From assembly GCA_009829735.1 (NCBI GenBank), contig CM020620.1:5262299-5326298 (forward strand): a DNA stretch of 64,000 nt. Reading direction: 5' to 3'. The position numbers were made by a program, and so were the translations under genes. How positions within the stretch are numbered: the stretch's first letter is position 1; each line of letters starts with the position of its first letter. The DNA comes from Pyropia yezoensis (Eukaryota > Rhodophyta > Bangiophyceae > Bangiales > Bangiaceae). A model generated the notes under the pieces. It saw only the letters and a list, made by a program, of their open reading frames with translations. It did no database searches and was not told where the DNA came from. This document shows positions 63,001-64,000 of this stretch, piece after piece.

Positions 63001-63592
63001 ATTTTGATCGCATTGATGTCAAAGGTGCTGGAAGGATCTTCGGATTGCAGGTAAATGGCGAAGACAGGAACTTTTTGAATAAGGTCCTTGGCGAGGCGTT
63101 GCCTACAAATCAGGCCATGGGGTTTCTTGAGGGAGGCAGTGATGGAGATGTTCTTTTGGTTAAACTTGAAGGAGATCTTGTTCTTCTTGTTGTTGATTTT
63201 GGCGTCCTTGTCGTCACGCCATTTCTTTCCGAGGATGATGTCGTACGCACTTAGGCCGCATACAGCAAACCGAAGACGTTCTTGGTATGGGCCGATGTGA
63301 ATCTCTAAGGGTTCAATGGTCTCTGCGAGGACGTGGGAGCGACCATCGGGCATGTTAGCCGCGAAGTCCGTTTCTTTCGTGGTCACATTCAGGGTATTCA
63401 CGAGGCGCCTTGATACGACGTTAATGGGAGATCCGTCGTCAAACAGCACCTTAACAAGATGTCCATTGACAGAGGCAGTAGAAAGCAGAAGCCCGAGACG
63501 CGGGCCTTCAAATGGTGACGACATGTTTTCAGGAACCGAAGAAGCGTCTGGCACCGGTTTTGATGACGGTTGCTGCTTCAGTTCCGCTGGCC
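60063..63592 (-). pseudogene. pol: Element C Pol with one in-frame stop
   Basis: A single frame from the gag overlap to 60063, interrupted only by TAA at 62180-62178, where other elements have a sense codon just before the SFLGM motif. Protease has a DDGS active-site variant ([10 protein letters not shown]). RT has [14 protein letters not shown] and YLDD (near 62400). RNase H (FVSTDASGYAVG), integrase HHCC (GHMGVKKT to CDLCQRNK), DDE (VSMDFIT, VCDRDRI, TEIMNK) and a classic chromodomain (YEVDSIIRSRKRRG to ENTWLT) follow. This lineage is different from A and B: sequence, protease and codon use all differ. AAA to TAA would explain the stop. The frame before the first ATG (63510, Met-Ser-Ser) is reached by a -1 shift from gag. 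Confidence 0.88.
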
Positions 63593-64000
63593 TTTTGGGC
63601 AGTCCTTGGCCATATGTCCTTTCTCACGGCAGCGGAGGCAGAGGCCTTCACGCATGCAGCGCTGACGCTCTTCAGGCGTGAGTTTCTCGACTTTGATGCT
63701 GGAGATTTCCATGGGAATGACACCCGTCGTGGATGGCCTCGCAGATGTGCCGCCGAGGTGCGTCGAGGCACCAGCCTTGGCAGCCTCCACGCGCAGAGCG
63801 TCAGTCATGACAGATTCAAGATCCGAGTAGGTCTTGAGACAAAGAGCCTGCCAGATGTCCCGCTTCAAGCCTCGGGTGTAGCGGTCAATCTTCTCGGCTT
63901 CCGTGATGTCAGGGATGTCCAAGAGGACGCTCAGAAACGTCCTGTTGAACGTTCCGACGTCTTTGATTTGGCGCCACGAGTGCAGCTTGTCTCGTGCCGC
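63578..64000 (-). CDS. gag: Element C Gag, C-terminal part (continues beyond window)
   Basis: The minus-strand frame is open from the window edge to the TGA at 63578. The visible 140 residues contain the end of the capsid-like domain ([19 protein letters not shown], typical of Ty3/gypsy Gag) and a CX2CX4HX4C zinc knuckle ([14 protein letters not shown]). The start lies outside the window; the apparent start at 63922 is only a TTG codon. The frame ends in QRN and a stop, four codons after the slippery heptamer. Confidence 0.88.
   Translation of the reverse strand, partial: AARDKLHSWRQIKDVGTFNRTFLSVLLDIPDITEAEKIDRYTRGLKRDIWQALCLKTYSDLESVMTDALRVEAAKAGASTHLGGTSARPSTTGVIPMEISSIKVEKLTPEERQRCMREGLCLRCREKGHMAKDCPKGQRN
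63593..63599 (-). promoter_or_regulatory. -1 ribosomal frameshift heptamer, element C
   Basis: On the minus strand C CCA AAA in the gag frame, just after the zinc knuckle and four codons before the gag stop. Slipping back one base enters the pol frame, which is open to the protease. Confidence 0.6.

Overview
The window is nuclear DNA from a GC-rich eukaryote. There are no bacterial operons or ribosome-binding sites, one gene has a clean GT-AG intron, and three Ty3/gypsy chromodomain retrotransposons occupy about a third of the sequence. The best single clue to the organism is a secreted Kelch-like protein ending in two CBM1 cellulose-binding modules at 946..3018. Tandem CBM1 domains are known from polysaccharide-binding proteins of Porphyra-type red algae, and high GC with few introns fits that group. 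A bangialean red alga is therefore my best guess, an inference only; CBM1 also occurs in fungi and oomycetes.

Layout. 1-18 kb: the Kelch/CBM1 gene (minus strand), GC-rich low-complexity DNA with a 42-base G run, a 754-bp non-autonomous Tc1/mariner element (4984..5737) whose ORF has lost the catalytic core, several damaged or uncertain small genes, two degenerate tRNA-like pieces, a two-exon gene ending in an acidic GEEEE repeat (about 14839..16950), and a degenerate minisatellite (17.0-18.1 kb). 18.9-37.2 kb: a minus-strand ORF of unknown function has been split, in frame, by a very young LTR retrotransposon (element A, 19735..37172; near-identical LTRs, 5-bp target duplication AGTGG). Element A carries gag, pol and, tail to tail with pol, a large antisense ORF of about 815 aa. 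A run of exactly 500 N (29585..30084) is flanked by 6.1 kb of nearly identical sequence, so the second pol/antisense-ORF copy is probably an assembly duplication and the real element is about 10.8 kb.

37-43 kb: solo or partial LTR-like pieces, a broken second member of the antisense-ORF family (38186..39282), and GC-rich filler. 43.2-46.4 kb: a 1051-aa P-loop NTPase resembling the Crinkler/RHS group. 47-49.2 kb: GGC-rich sequence and a 204-bp tandem repeat. 49.5-51.2 kb: a gene of unknown function. 52.2-59.2 kb: element B, a second chromovirus with gag, a pol carrying two in-frame stops, and a fragment of its own antisense ORF. 59.2-64 kb: an inverted LTR-like repeat and element C, a third chromovirus on the minus strand, with gag running off the window and one stop in pol.

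The retrotransposons share a design: gag and pol in different frames, with pol in the -1 frame and a canonical slippery heptamer just before the gag stop in all three (GGGAAAC in A and B, CCCAAAA in C). A and B share the same primer-binding-site type and the same convergent antisense ORF. The antisense ORF family is the observation most worth following up.
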